Assembly: GCA_030146225.1 (NCBI GenBank) | Contig: JASLCA010000058.1 | Span: forward strand, 1-37,071 | Direction of reading: 5' to 3' | Length of the DNA: 37,071 bases | Origin: Sphingobacterium sp. | Lineage (GTDB): Bacteria > Bacteroidota > Bacteroidia > Sphingobacteriales > Sphingobacteriaceae | Shown here: positions 15,761-23,448 of the stretch, piece by piece | Layout of the letters: the number at the start of each line of letters is the position of its first letter | Numbering within the stretch: the first letter of the stretch is position 1 | Translations under genes and position numbers: made by a program | Notes under the pieces: generated by a model | Seen by the model: the letters and a program-made list of their open reading frames with translations, nothing else | The model's database searches: none | What the model was told of the DNA's origin: nothing

Positions 15761-17515
15761 ATGTTTACTTTAAATTATTTTTTTAAACGTTTCACTTTCT
15801 GCTTTTTGTTATGCAGCACAGCTTTTGTAAGCGCAAACAGCTTATTGTATGCTGCACAGACAGAAGGCTCAGATCGGGAACTGTTTATAGAGGTGTTTAA
15901 TAAAAGTCATCTTCTCTTCCGAGAAGATAAGTCAGACGAGCGAAACCGACCTGCAGCTCAAGATAAAGAAGAGCGCTTTCAATCCATTTCTAGAAATATT
16001 AATCTGGCCAAGCATTATGCAAAGGCTGAAGGCAACGAAAATGCGCTGAGCAACGCGTACTTTAATGATGCTGTAGAAGAGACAAAGCGTCTTAATGATC
16101 AAGAGATCCTATTATTTACCTTGGTACAACGGGGCTTCTATTTCTATAGAATGCGCAAGATTACGATGGCCATGCCCGATTTTTTGGAGGCAATGTTTAT
16201 CCTCGAAAGAGACCCTAGCCTAAACCCGCCTTTTGGGGAGGAGGTCTACAAGCAAATAGGCTTTTTTATGGGTACTATAGGCGATTACAAAAAGGGGAAT
16301 CAATTCCTGACCAAGTCCCTTTCATTGAGTACCAATACTAGTGAGCGCGCTACCCTTAACGATAATTTAGGCTTTTTCGCGGTCAAGGCTGGGGAATATG
16401 AGCTTGCCAAGCAATACTTTGACGAAGCTTGGGCCTTGGCCTTAGAAGCCAAGGATGTTGTTCGGCAGGCAAAGATAATCGGCAATAAAGCGCTGTTAGA
16501 AATTCACTATAATCGGGAGGATGAGGCTATCCGCTTGTTCCAGGAAGACATTCGTATCTCTCGGGAAAACAATGCCGAACTAAACAGCTTGTATGCTACA
16601 AACCTGCTGGCAGGCTTACTCATTAATAAAGGTGATTATAAAACGGCTGAGCAATACCTATTAGCTGTAAAAGGCTTTGCAGATAAGCATGAAAACCTAA
16701 TCGTACATCGCGAGGGCTTAAACAAGCACTTGTTGGCCATTGCTATTTTTGAAGGGGATGAAAGGCGAGAAATTAGGCAGCGCAGACTGTTGGCAGGGAT
16801 GCAAGATAGCTTAAACCTATTTGATGGGGAAAACGTAAATCGGCAAGCGCGCTGGCTGGCCGAGAAGGAAATTATTAATGAAGACTTGCGTCTTGCGAGT
16901 CTACAGCATACGGCCGAAAAGAGGCGCTATATATTTGCGGTATTAGGCTTTGTACTGGTATTGGGCTTCGCCTTCTTTGTATTCTTAAATTATCTATCTA
17001 AACGTAGGAAATCTGAGAATAGGTTTTATCAAGAGTCCTTAAGCGAGATAGCCAAAGAACGTCAGCTTCTGGACAAAGAGTTGAGCAGCTCCCAAGCCAG
17101 CTTAAATAGGAAGATTGAAAGCTTAGAAGAGAAAAATCGTAAGGTAGAGCGCTTGCTACTCTCCTTAAAGGATGGGCTGTCTACAGATGTCCTGACGGCA
17201 GCAGGCTTGACGCCTCAAAGTGTAGGCAACACGCACCTCCTAACGGATGAAAATTGGAACCAGTTTAAAATAAGCTTTGCCGCGGAATATCCAGATTGCT
17301 ACAATGAGCTGCGGGATAATTTTACAGAACTCTCGGAAAGTAATCTACGGGTAGCGCTATTGTGGAAGTTGAAGCTCAGCACAAAAGAGATTGGACAAGT
17401 GCTCGGGGTAGGCATGGAGGCCGTAAAAAAATCTAGGCAGCGTCTCCGTCGCAAGATGGGCGAAGAACGCTACCAAGAGCTTTTAAATTTTATGGAAGTA
17501 GTCGAGTTGCAATAA
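15761..17515 (+). CDS. Membrane-anchored TPR protein with C-terminal HTH (one-component regulator)
   Basis: This 584-residue protein has a signal peptide or N-terminal membrane segment (about 1-32). A helical TPR-like region follows (about 75-340), with repeats such as GDYKKGNQFL, GEYELAKQYFDEAW and GDYKTAEQYL. One strong membrane span lies at about 388-412 (YIFAVLGFVLVLGFAFFVFL), then a coiled coil (about 420-475). The C-terminal HTH (about 525-567, LSESNLRVALLWKLKLSTKEIG and VGMEAVKKSRQRLRRKM) resembles LuxR or sigma-region-4 helices. The layout puts the TPRs outside the cytoplasm and the HTH inside, as in Bacteroidota TPR-HTH regulators that pass an envelope signal to DNA. Ligand and targets are unknown. 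It has its own promoter and ends 16 nt from a convergent gene. Confidence 0.82.
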   Translation: MFTLNYFFKRFTFCFLLCSTAFVSANSLLYAAQTEGSDRELFIEVFNKSHLLFREDKSDERNRPAAQDKEERFQSISRNINLAKHYAKAEGNENALSNAYFNDAVEETKRLNDQEILLFTLVQRGFYFYRMRKITMAMPDFLEAMFILERDPSLNPPFGEEVYKQIGFFMGTIGDYKKGNQFLTKSLSLSTNTSERATLNDNLGFFAVKAGEYELAKQYFDEAWALALEAKDVVRQAKIIGNKALLEIHYNREDEAIRLFQEDIRISRENNAELNSLYATNLLAGLLINKGDYKTAEQYLLAVKGFADKHENLIVHREGLNKHLLAIAIFEGDERREIRQRRLLAGMQDSLNLFDGENVNRQARWLAEKEIINEDLRLASLQHTAEKRRYIFAVLGFVLVLGFAFFVFLNYLSKRRKSENRFYQESLSEIAKERQLLDKELSSSQASLNRKIESLEEKNRKVERLLLSLKDGLSTDVLTAAGLTPQSVGNTHLLTDENWNQFKISFAAEYPDCYNELRDNFTELSESNLRVALLWKLKLSTKEIGQVLGVGMEAVKKSRQRLRRKMGEERYQELLNFMEVVELQ

Positions 17516-17531
17516 CAAACTGTCAGACCTC

Positions 17532-17879
17532 TTATTTCTTTTTCGAGAAGGCTTGGGACAAGATCATTTCGATAATTGCCACAACAATAGCGAATAATGC
17601 TGTAGACCAGAAGCCATCCACATTAAACTTGTCGCCCATTAGTTTATCACTAAGCATAATCATAAGAACGGTGATAATAAAGGAAACCAAGCCAAAAGTC
17701 AACCAGTTTAGTGGGAAGGTAAACAATCTTAGTATACTCCCAATAATTCCATTGACTACCCCAATAACCAAGCCTGTAACCATAGCCCAGCCAAAACCTG
17801 CAACGCTCGCTCCTGGTACAATATAGGAAGCCAATGCGATAATGATTCCTGTAATAAATACACTTAGAATAAATCTCAT
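17532..17879 (-). CDS. YvlD-like 4-TM membrane protein (phage_holin_4_2 family)
   Basis: This 115-residue protein consists of four hydrophobic segments with Gly-rich helices: FILSVFITGIIIALASYIV, GFGWAMVTGLVIGVVNGII, LNWLTFGLVSFIITVLMIML and WSTALFAIVVAIIEMIL, ending in a basic FSKKK. It matches the YvlD group that databases name 'phage holin family'. No phage genes are nearby, so a lysis role is unlikely; the function is unknown. It converges on the TPR/HTH gene and diverges from the DUF2147 gene across a 340-bp spacer. Confidence 0.85.
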   Translation of the reverse strand: MRFILSVFITGIIIALASYIVPGASVAGFGWAMVTGLVIGVVNGIIGSILRLFTFPLNWLTFGLVSFIITVLMIMLSDKLMGDKFNVDGFWSTALFAIVVAIIEMILSQAFSKKK

Positions 17880-18123
17880 AGTTATAATTTTTAAGTAAAG
17901 CCTAATAATTCAAAATGGCAATGAACTAATTTCATTTGTTTCCATTTGTAGCCCTTATTAGAAGTCAAAAAAAATGCCAAAAATATCTCTTTTTTCCTGA
18001 TAGAGAATAAAACTTGCTTTATACGGTTTAAATCTCCTTTATATTAAAAAATAACAGTTTGCAGCAAGTATTGCGCGCGGTTTTAGGCTACTTCTCCCCT
18101 AGTTTCCAGGCTTAATTTAATTG

Positions 18124-18144
18124 ATAGCTGATTAAATCAGCTAT
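18124..18144. repeat. Perfect 9-bp inverted repeat upstream of the DUF2147 gene
   Basis: ATAGCTGAT and ATCAGCTAT flank a TAA centre without mismatch. It is followed after 7 bp by a second inverted repeat. An operator for a dimeric regulator is a plausible reading. Confidence 0.5.
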
Positions 18145-18151
18145 GAAAACA

Positions 18152-18186
18152 ATATTTTTTGTTATGCGAGCATAACAAAAAAATAT
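18152..18186. repeat. A/T-flanked hairpin TTTTGTTATG/CATAACAAAA
   Basis: A 10-bp perfect core stem with a CGAG loop extends on both sides through T- and A-runs, with one unpaired A. It could be a bidirectional terminator or a second operator 34 nt before the DUF2147 ATG. Confidence 0.5.
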
Positions 18187-18219
18187 GCTTAACTTTAATT
18201 GAATTATAAACATAAGGAC

Positions 18220-18651
18220 ATGAAAAAGATTTTGTTAACAGTTTTTGGGCTATTTGCAATGTTTTGTGTGTTTGCCCAATCCAATGATGTAATTGTCGGT
18301 AAATGGAAAACCATAGATGATGAGAGTGGTGAAGCCAAGTCCATCGTCGAGATTTTCAAAAAGCCAGACGGCAAGTATTATGGCAAGATAGCGCAGCTAC
18401 TATTAAAGCCAGAAAATGAGAATTGTGTGCAGTGTAAGGACGATCGAAAGAACAAGCCCTTATTGGGGCTAGAAATTATACGCGGATTAAATAAAAGTGG
18501 GTCTGAGTATACTGGAGGTTCGATAACGGATCCAAAAAATGGGAAAAGTTATAAGTGTACGGTGACCCGAAATGGAGACAAGCTGAGTGTTCGCGGCTAT
18601 ATGGGGATTTCCCTAATTGGTCGAACCCAGACCTGGACTTTAGTAAAGTAG
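18220..18651 (+). CDS. Secreted DUF2147 protein
   Basis: This 143-residue protein has a signal peptide (about 1-20, KKILLTVFGLFAMFCVFAQ). The DUF2147 core follows, opening with GKWKTIDDESGEAKSIVEIF (about 27-46), then YYGKIAQLL, a CVQC pair (about 73-76), GLEIIRGL, GGSITDPKNGKSYKC and VRGYMGISLIGRTQTW. The fold is a small periplasmic beta-barrel of unknown function. The ATG at 18220 is preferred to an in-frame TTG 21 nt upstream because it gives a proper lysine-rich signal peptide start. The FtsX-type permease gene follows after 56 nt. The two palindromes upstream suggest dedicated regulation. Confidence 0.88.
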   Translation: MKKILLTVFGLFAMFCVFAQSNDVIVGKWKTIDDESGEAKSIVEIFKKPDGKYYGKIAQLLLKPENENCVQCKDDRKNKPLLGLEIIRGLNKSGSEYTGGSITDPKNGKSYKCTVTRNGDKLSVRGYMGISLIGRTQTWTLVK

Positions 18652-18707
18652 GGCGCACATTTTGTTTTTCGCATAATTTCGATTAATTTGCTAACTAGAA
18701 TTAATCG

Positions 18708-19955
18708 ATGTCCGTAAACATGTCATACCGTGAGAATGTGAGGCTGGCGCTACAATCTATTGTAAGCAACAAGCTTCGTACATTCTTAACTGCACTTATC
18801 ATAGCTATTGGTATAATGGCTCTGATAGGTGTTTTAACTTCTATTGATGCCATCCAAAGTTCCTTAACGAACTCCTTCTCCTCTATGGGCTCCAACTCCT
18901 TTAATATTCGGAATCGGGGTGCGAATGTGCAGATAGGCGGCTCGGGAAATAAGGCCAAGGTTTTTCCAGCGATAACCTATCAAGATGCGCAGTCCTTTAA
19001 AGCCAACTATGATTTTGGGGCTATTGTGTCCCTCAATGTCAATGTGACTTGGGGCGCTACGGCCAAGTATATGGCGGAGAAAACAAACCCCAATATCGGA
19101 GTTTTGGGCGCAGATGAAAACTACCTGCAAACGGCGGGCTATAAGCTTGCCGATGGTCGAAATTTTACGACGCAGGATGTGGACAATGCCAATGCCGTTG
19201 TATTGATCGGTCAAGAGGTAAGGACGAAACTATTTAAGAACAATAAAAACCCTATTGGGGAATATATCACCATTGGAGGAGCGCGATTTACCGTGATTGG
19301 ATGCCTGGAGAATAAAGGTTCAAGTGCGGGCTTCGGGTCCGATAAAACCTGTTTTATACCAATCTCTAGGGGCCGAATGATGATGGGACAAGCCAATCCA
19401 TCCTTTGTGATAACCGTAATGACTTCCGATCCATTTAAGATGGATGCCGCCGAAGGTGAAGCAATTGCTACCTTTCGGAAGGTTCGAGGCCTAAATGCAA
19501 AACAAAGTAATGACTTTGAGATATTAAAGTCTGATGCGGTAGCGCAGATGTTAATGCAAAACCTTACCTATGTTACCATGGGGGCAATTGTTATTGCCTT
19601 TATCACATTAGTTGGGGCTTCCATTGGTTTGATGAATATTATGCTTGTCTCTGTTACGGAGCGTACCCGAGAGATTGGGCTTCGCAAAGCTATTGGTGCT
19701 ACCCCTACGGTTATTCGGAAGCAGTTTTTGATCGAGGCCATTGTAATCTGCTTATTAGGCGGGATGGCGGGAATAATCTTGGGCATTGTAATTGGCAACC
19801 TGCTTGCGCTAGCGCTTGGTGCAGATTTTATTATCCCCTGGCGCTGGATGTTCTTGGGCTTAAGTGTATGTGTGGGGGTGGGCATGCTATCGGGATACTA
19901 TCCAGCCTCAAAGGCCTCTAAACTAGATCCAGTAGAGGCACTTCGCCATGAATAA
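18708..19955 (+). CDS. ABC transporter permease, MacB/FtsX type, without an adjacent ATPase gene
   Basis: This 415-residue protein has an N-terminal membrane helix (about 26-45, FLTALIIAIGIMALIGVLTS), then a large extracytoplasmic MacB_PCD-like domain (about 50-265). Three C-terminal helices form the FtsX domain (about 290-410), with GLMNIMLVSVTERTREIGLR followed by KAIGA, and end in YYPASKASKLDPVEALRHE. Such permeases act mechanically with a cytosolic ATPase, often exporting or extracting lipids, peptides or lipoproteins. No ATP-binding subunit or membrane-fusion partner is adjacent, so the ATPase must be encoded elsewhere. A second in-frame ATG at 18720 is an alternative start. Confidence 0.9.
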   Translation: MSVNMSYRENVRLALQSIVSNKLRTFLTALIIAIGIMALIGVLTSIDAIQSSLTNSFSSMGSNSFNIRNRGANVQIGGSGNKAKVFPAITYQDAQSFKANYDFGAIVSLNVNVTWGATAKYMAEKTNPNIGVLGADENYLQTAGYKLADGRNFTTQDVDNANAVVLIGQEVRTKLFKNNKNPIGEYITIGGARFTVIGCLENKGSSAGFGSDKTCFIPISRGRMMMGQANPSFVITVMTSDPFKMDAAEGEAIATFRKVRGLNAKQSNDFEILKSDAVAQMLMQNLTYVTMGAIVIAFITLVGASIGLMNIMLVSVTERTREIGLRKAIGATPTVIRKQFLIEAIVICLLGGMAGIILGIVIGNLLALALGADFIIPWRWMFLGLSVCVGVGMLSGYYPASKASKLDPVEALRHE

Positions 19956-20204
19956 AAGCTGAACAATCGATTTCTTTCAAAGGTGCAAGGCTATTGCTAA
20001 GCGAAGTTGTATCTTTGTCTAGGAATGCCTAGTTGCTGCTGCTCTGATAGGTTCTGATTTGCAGACTGATTTCGCTTCCTGTAAGGATTACTAGCTGCGA
20101 TGGCCTGGGTTCACTAGCTGCGCCACAAGAAGCCAAAGGGCCTTTGTGATTAAACAATTTTATGATTTCACAGTTTTATAGTAAATAAAGCTTTTTTATT
20201 AGAT
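19956..20204. other. 249-bp kbl upstream region
   Basis: Between the permease and kbl I see ATTGCTAAGC (19993-20002, also found twice before sdaA), a TATCTTTG box at 20010-20017 that would give a ~180-nt leader, and a direct repeat ACTAGCTGCG at 20090 and 20113. No other -7 consensus is visible closer to kbl. No open frame or recognised RNA is seen. Confidence 0.35.
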
Positions 20205-21392
20205 ATGTACAAAACATTAAAACCCGCATTAGAAAAAGAGCTAGCCGCTATTAAAGAGGCTGGTTTGTATAAGGAAGAACGCATCATTGTTACGCCTCAA
20301 GGCGCAGACATTAAGGTGAGTACTGGACAAGAGGTGACCAACTTCTGTGCGAACAATTATTTAGGCTTGTCTTCAGACCCTGCGGTTGTGGAAGCAGCCA
20401 AGAAGGCAATTGATACACATGGCTATGGCATGTCCTCGGTACGTTTTATCTGTGGTACACAGGATATACACAAGGAGCTTGAAGCCAAGTTGTCTACGTT
20501 TTTAGGGACAGAAGACACGATTTTGTATGCTGCTGCCTTTGATGCCAATGGTGGTGTTTTCGAGCCTTTGTTCTCAGCAGAAGATGCAATTATCTCCGAT
20601 GAGTTAAATCATGCTTCCATTATTGATGGCGTACGTCTGTGTAAGGCACAGCGTTTCCGTTACAAGAATTGTGACATGGAAGACTTAGAAGCTCAGCTGA
20701 TTGCAGCTGCTGGCGCCCGTCATAAGATTATTGTTACAGATGGAGCATTCTCTATGGACGGCTCTGTTGCACCATTGGACAAGATCTGTGATCTAGCTGA
20801 CAAGTATGAAGCTTTGGTGATGATCGATGAGTCCCACTGTTCGGGCTTTGTAGGCAAAACAGGAAGAGGAACCCATGAATTGTTTGATGTTATTGATCGC
20901 GTAGACATTATTACAGGTACTTTAGGCAAGGCGTTGGGTGGTGCATCTGGTGGCTTTACTTCAGGTCGTAAAGAGATAATTGATATGTTACGTCAGCGTT
21001 CCCGTCCTTATTTATTCTCCAATACCCTAGCTCCAGCAATTGCGGGTGCTTCAGTGGCGGTTTTGGATAGATTAAGCGAAACGACTGAGCTTCGTGACAG
21101 ATTAGAAAGCAATACGGCTTACTTCCGTGAGAAAATGACTTTAGCTGGTTTTGACATTAAGGCAGGATTTCATCCAATTGTTCCGGTTATGTTATACGAT
21201 GCAAAGTTGGCGCAAGAATTTGCCGCACAAATGTTAGAAGAAGGTATTTATGTGATTGGATTTTACTACCCTGTAGTACCGCAAGGCAAGGCGCGTATTC
21301 GCGTTCAAATCTCTGCGGCTCATACGCAAGCACATTTAGACAAGGCTATTACAGCATTTATCAAAGTAGGTAAAGCACTTAAAGTAATCTAG
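20205..21392 (+). CDS. kbl: Glycine C-acetyltransferase (2-amino-3-ketobutyrate CoA ligase)
   Basis: This 395-residue PLP enzyme interconverts 2-amino-3-oxobutyrate plus CoA with glycine plus acetyl-CoA in threonine breakdown. Landmarks are FCANNYLGLSSDP (about 47-59), GYGMSSVRFICGTQ, DELNHASIIDGVRLC, DESHCSGFVGKTGRGT and the PLP-lysine motif TLGKALGGASGG with K242. Length and motifs fit Kbl better than the longer amino-acid:acyl-CoA relatives such as serine palmitoyltransferase. No threonine dehydrogenase gene is adjacent. Codon use is enriched in frequent codons (CGT, GTT), suggesting good expression. typA follows on the same strand after a structured 189-bp spacer. Confidence 0.93.
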   Translation: MYKTLKPALEKELAAIKEAGLYKEERIIVTPQGADIKVSTGQEVTNFCANNYLGLSSDPAVVEAAKKAIDTHGYGMSSVRFICGTQDIHKELEAKLSTFLGTEDTILYAAAFDANGGVFEPLFSAEDAIISDELNHASIIDGVRLCKAQRFRYKNCDMEDLEAQLIAAAGARHKIIVTDGAFSMDGSVAPLDKICDLADKYEALVMIDESHCSGFVGKTGRGTHELFDVIDRVDIITGTLGKALGGASGGFTSGRKEIIDMLRQRSRPYLFSNTLAPAIAGASVAVLDRLSETTELRDRLESNTAYFREKMTLAGFDIKAGFHPIVPVMLYDAKLAQEFAAQMLEEGIYVIGFYYPVVPQGKARIRVQISAAHTQAHLDKAITAFIKVGKALKVI

Positions 21393-21398
21393 TTTATC

Positions 21399-21484
21399 TA
21401 AGGAATTGTGCTCCGCTAAACGACGGTTGTACAGCCTGAAAAATGGGCTTTAAACGGCTTGTTTGCACGCTTAATAATTCCTTA
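21399..21484 (+). other. Long-range inverted repeat, candidate structured RNA between kbl and typA
   Basis: TAAGGAATT (21399-21407) and AATTCCTTA (21476-21484) are exact inverted copies. Inside them GTGC pairs with GCAC (21408/21465), and smaller stems such as CCG/CGG and AGCC/GGCT can form. The element lies just past the kbl stop and before the typA -7 box, so it would end or stabilise the kbl mRNA. I cannot match it to a known RNA family. Confidence 0.35.
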
Positions 21485-21540
21485 ATCTAGATATAAAATA
21501 AAAAAAATATAAATAAAATAAAATTGTGATGCAAAATAAT

Positions 21541-21548
21541 TATCTTTG
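21541..21548 (+). promoter_or_regulatory. -7 box of typA
   Basis: TATCTTTG lies 33 nt before the typA ATG at the end of a very A/T-rich 60-bp tract. An upstream in-frame TTG falls inside this box, supporting the start at 21582. Confidence 0.6.
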
Positions 21549-21581
21549 CCCCTCGATTTTATACAAAATAATACTTGCCAA

Positions 21582-23387
21582 ATGCAGAATATCAGAAATA
21601 TAGCGATTATCGCTCACGTCGATCACGGTAAAACTACCTTGGTTGATAAAATCCTTCACTTTACTAATCTTTTTAGAGATAATGACGGTACTGGAGATTT
21701 AATTCTAGACAACAATGATCTAGAGCGTGAACGAGGTATTACCATTGTTTCCAAAAACGTGGCTGTTAAATACAAAGATGTAAAAATCAATGTTATTGAT
21801 ACTCCAGGTCACGCGGATTTTGGGGGTGAGGTTGAGCGTGTTTTGAAGATGGCTGATGGGGTAGTTTTGTTAGTCGATGCTTTCGAAGGACCAATGCCAC
21901 AGACACGTTTCGTAACGCAAAAAGCTTTGGCTTTAGGCTTGAAGCCTATCGTTGTGGTAAACAAGGTAGATAAAGAAAACTGTCGTCCTGACGAAGTATA
22001 TGAGAATGTATTTGACTTATTCTTTAGCTTAGACGCTACAGAAGAGCAATTAGCTTTCCCAGTATTGTACGGTTCTTCTAAACAAGGTTGGATGAATACG
22101 GATTGGAAAACGCCTAGCGAAGATTTCAGTCCATTATTGGATGCTATTATTGAGCATATCCCACCAGCTCCACAAGAAGAAGGTACACTACAGATGCAGA
22201 TCACTTCCTTGGATTACTCTACATTCGTAGGTCGTATTGCAATCGGTCGTGTAGCACGTGGTGTGATCAAAGAAAACCAACCTGTTTCTTTAATGAAACG
22301 TGATGGTAAGATTGTGAAGACACGTGTGAAAGAGCTTCAGATCTTTGAAGGCTTAGGTCGTATCAAAGTAAGTGAAGTAAAAGCAGGTGATATCTGTGCG
22401 GTTGTAGGTATTGATGGTTTTGATATTGGGGATACTATCGCTGATTTCGACAACCCAGAGCAATTGGAAGTTATCCATATTGACGAGCCTACAATGAACA
22501 TGTTGTTCACGATTAACAACTCACCTTTCTTTGGTAAAGAAGGTAAATTTGTTACTTCGCGTCACATTCATGACCGTTTACAAAAAGAATTAGAGAAAAA
22601 CTTAGCATTACGTGTAGTTCCTACAGAATCTCCAGATGCTTGGTTAGTATATGGACGTGGTATTCTTCACTTATCTGTATTGATTGAAACGATGCGTCGT
22701 GAAGGTTACGAATTGCAAGTTGGTCAACCACAGGTTATCTTGAAAGAAATCGATGGCAAGAAAAGCGAACCAGTTGAGGTATTGGTAGTTGATGTTCCAG
22801 CTGAAGTTTCAGGAAAGGTTATCGAATTAGTAACACAGCGTAAAGGTGAGTTATTGATTATGGAAACTAAAGGTGAGATGCAACACTTAGAGTTCGAAAT
22901 TCCTTCTCGTGGTATTATCGGCTTACGTAACAACGTATTGACGGCTACTGCTGGTGAGGCTGTTATGGCACACCGCTTGAAAGGTTACGAGCCTTGGAAA
23001 GGTACAATCCCTGGACGTCAGCACGGTGTATTGATCTCTTTGGATAAAGGTACTACTACTGCATACTCTATCGATAAATTGCAAGACCGTGGTAAGTTCT
23101 TTGTAGATCCAGGAACGGATATCTACGAAGGTCAAATCTTGGGTGAGCACATCCGTGATAACGATTTAACGATCAATATCGTAAAAGGAAAGCAATTGAC
23201 AAACATGCGTGCATCTGGTACAGATGATAACACACGTATTGCACCAGCAATTAAATTCTCTTTAGAGGAGTCTATGGAATATATCCAAAATGACGAATAC
23301 ATTGAAGTTACTCCACAAAGTATCCGTTTACGTAAAATCTACTTAACAGAAGGTGACCGTAAATTGAATGCAAAGAAATTTGTATAA
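21582..23387 (+). CDS. typA: Translational GTPase TypA/BipA
   Basis: This 601-residue ribosome-binding GTPase starts MQNIRNIAIIAHVDHGKTT, which contains the P-loop. Next come the G2/switch region ERERGITI, G3 DTPGHADFGGEV and G4 NKVDKE; after domains 2 and 3 comes the TypA-specific C-terminal part with IPSRGIIGLRN and RASGTDDN. It aids 50S assembly and growth under stress. The start was set at 21582 because the earlier in-frame TTG is part of the promoter box. Codon use is strongly biased (CGT for Arg, TTA/TTG for Leu, GTA/GTT for Val) compared with neighbours such as addA, as expected for a highly expressed gene. A very strong shared terminator separates it from convergent ecotin. Confidence 0.96.
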   Translation: MQNIRNIAIIAHVDHGKTTLVDKILHFTNLFRDNDGTGDLILDNNDLERERGITIVSKNVAVKYKDVKINVIDTPGHADFGGEVERVLKMADGVVLLVDAFEGPMPQTRFVTQKALALGLKPIVVVNKVDKENCRPDEVYENVFDLFFSLDATEEQLAFPVLYGSSKQGWMNTDWKTPSEDFSPLLDAIIEHIPPAPQEEGTLQMQITSLDYSTFVGRIAIGRVARGVIKENQPVSLMKRDGKIVKTRVKELQIFEGLGRIKVSEVKAGDICAVVGIDGFDIGDTIADFDNPEQLEVIHIDEPTMNMLFTINNSPFFGKEGKFVTSRHIHDRLQKELEKNLALRVVPTESPDAWLVYGRGILHLSVLIETMRREGYELQVGQPQVILKEIDGKKSEPVEVLVVDVPAEVSGKVIELVTQRKGELLIMETKGEMQHLEFEIPSRGIIGLRNNVLTATAGEAVMAHRLKGYEPWKGTIPGRQHGVLISLDKGTTTAYSIDKLQDRGKFFVDPGTDIYEGQILGEHIRDNDLTINIVKGKQLTNMRASGTDDNTRIAPAIKFSLEESMEYIQNDEYIEVTPQSIRLRKIYLTEGDRKLNAKKFV

Positions 23388-23396
23388 GGATTAACA

Positions 23397-23444
23397 TAAC
23401 ACATAAAAAAAGGCCTTTGTAAAAAGGCCTTTTTTTATGTGTTA
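23397..23444. terminator. Bidirectional terminator between typA and ecotin
   Basis: Perfect 22-bp arms (23397-23418 and 23423-23444) with the core AAAAAAAGGCCTTT and a GTAA loop. A7 and T7 tracts flank the GC core on both sides, so the element can terminate typA on the plus strand and ecotin on the minus strand (ecotin stops at 23449). Confidence 0.95.
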
Positions 23445-23448
23445 ATTT

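Larger units (their letters stand above)
17880..18219. other. 340-bp divergent intergenic region with two palindromes
   Basis: This AT-rich spacer lies between the YvlD-like and DUF2147 genes. I see no open frame with coding character and no tRNA. The right end holds two successive inverted repeats (18124-18144 and 18152-18186), annotated separately. TAACTTTA at 18190-18197, one base off the -7 consensus, could serve the DUF2147 gene. The left 240 bp shows nothing I can name. Confidence 0.4.

Noticed and set aside
17532..17879. Prophage remnant suggested by a 'phage holin' family name
   Set aside because: No other phage gene, integrase or attachment site is nearby; the YvlD-type family is a common chromosomal membrane protein.
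20205..21392. Serine palmitoyltransferase instead of Kbl
   Set aside because: Bacteroidota have such enzymes, but the motif wording (GYGMSSVRFICGTQ, DESHCSGFVGKTGRGT) and length fit glycine C-acetyltransferase.
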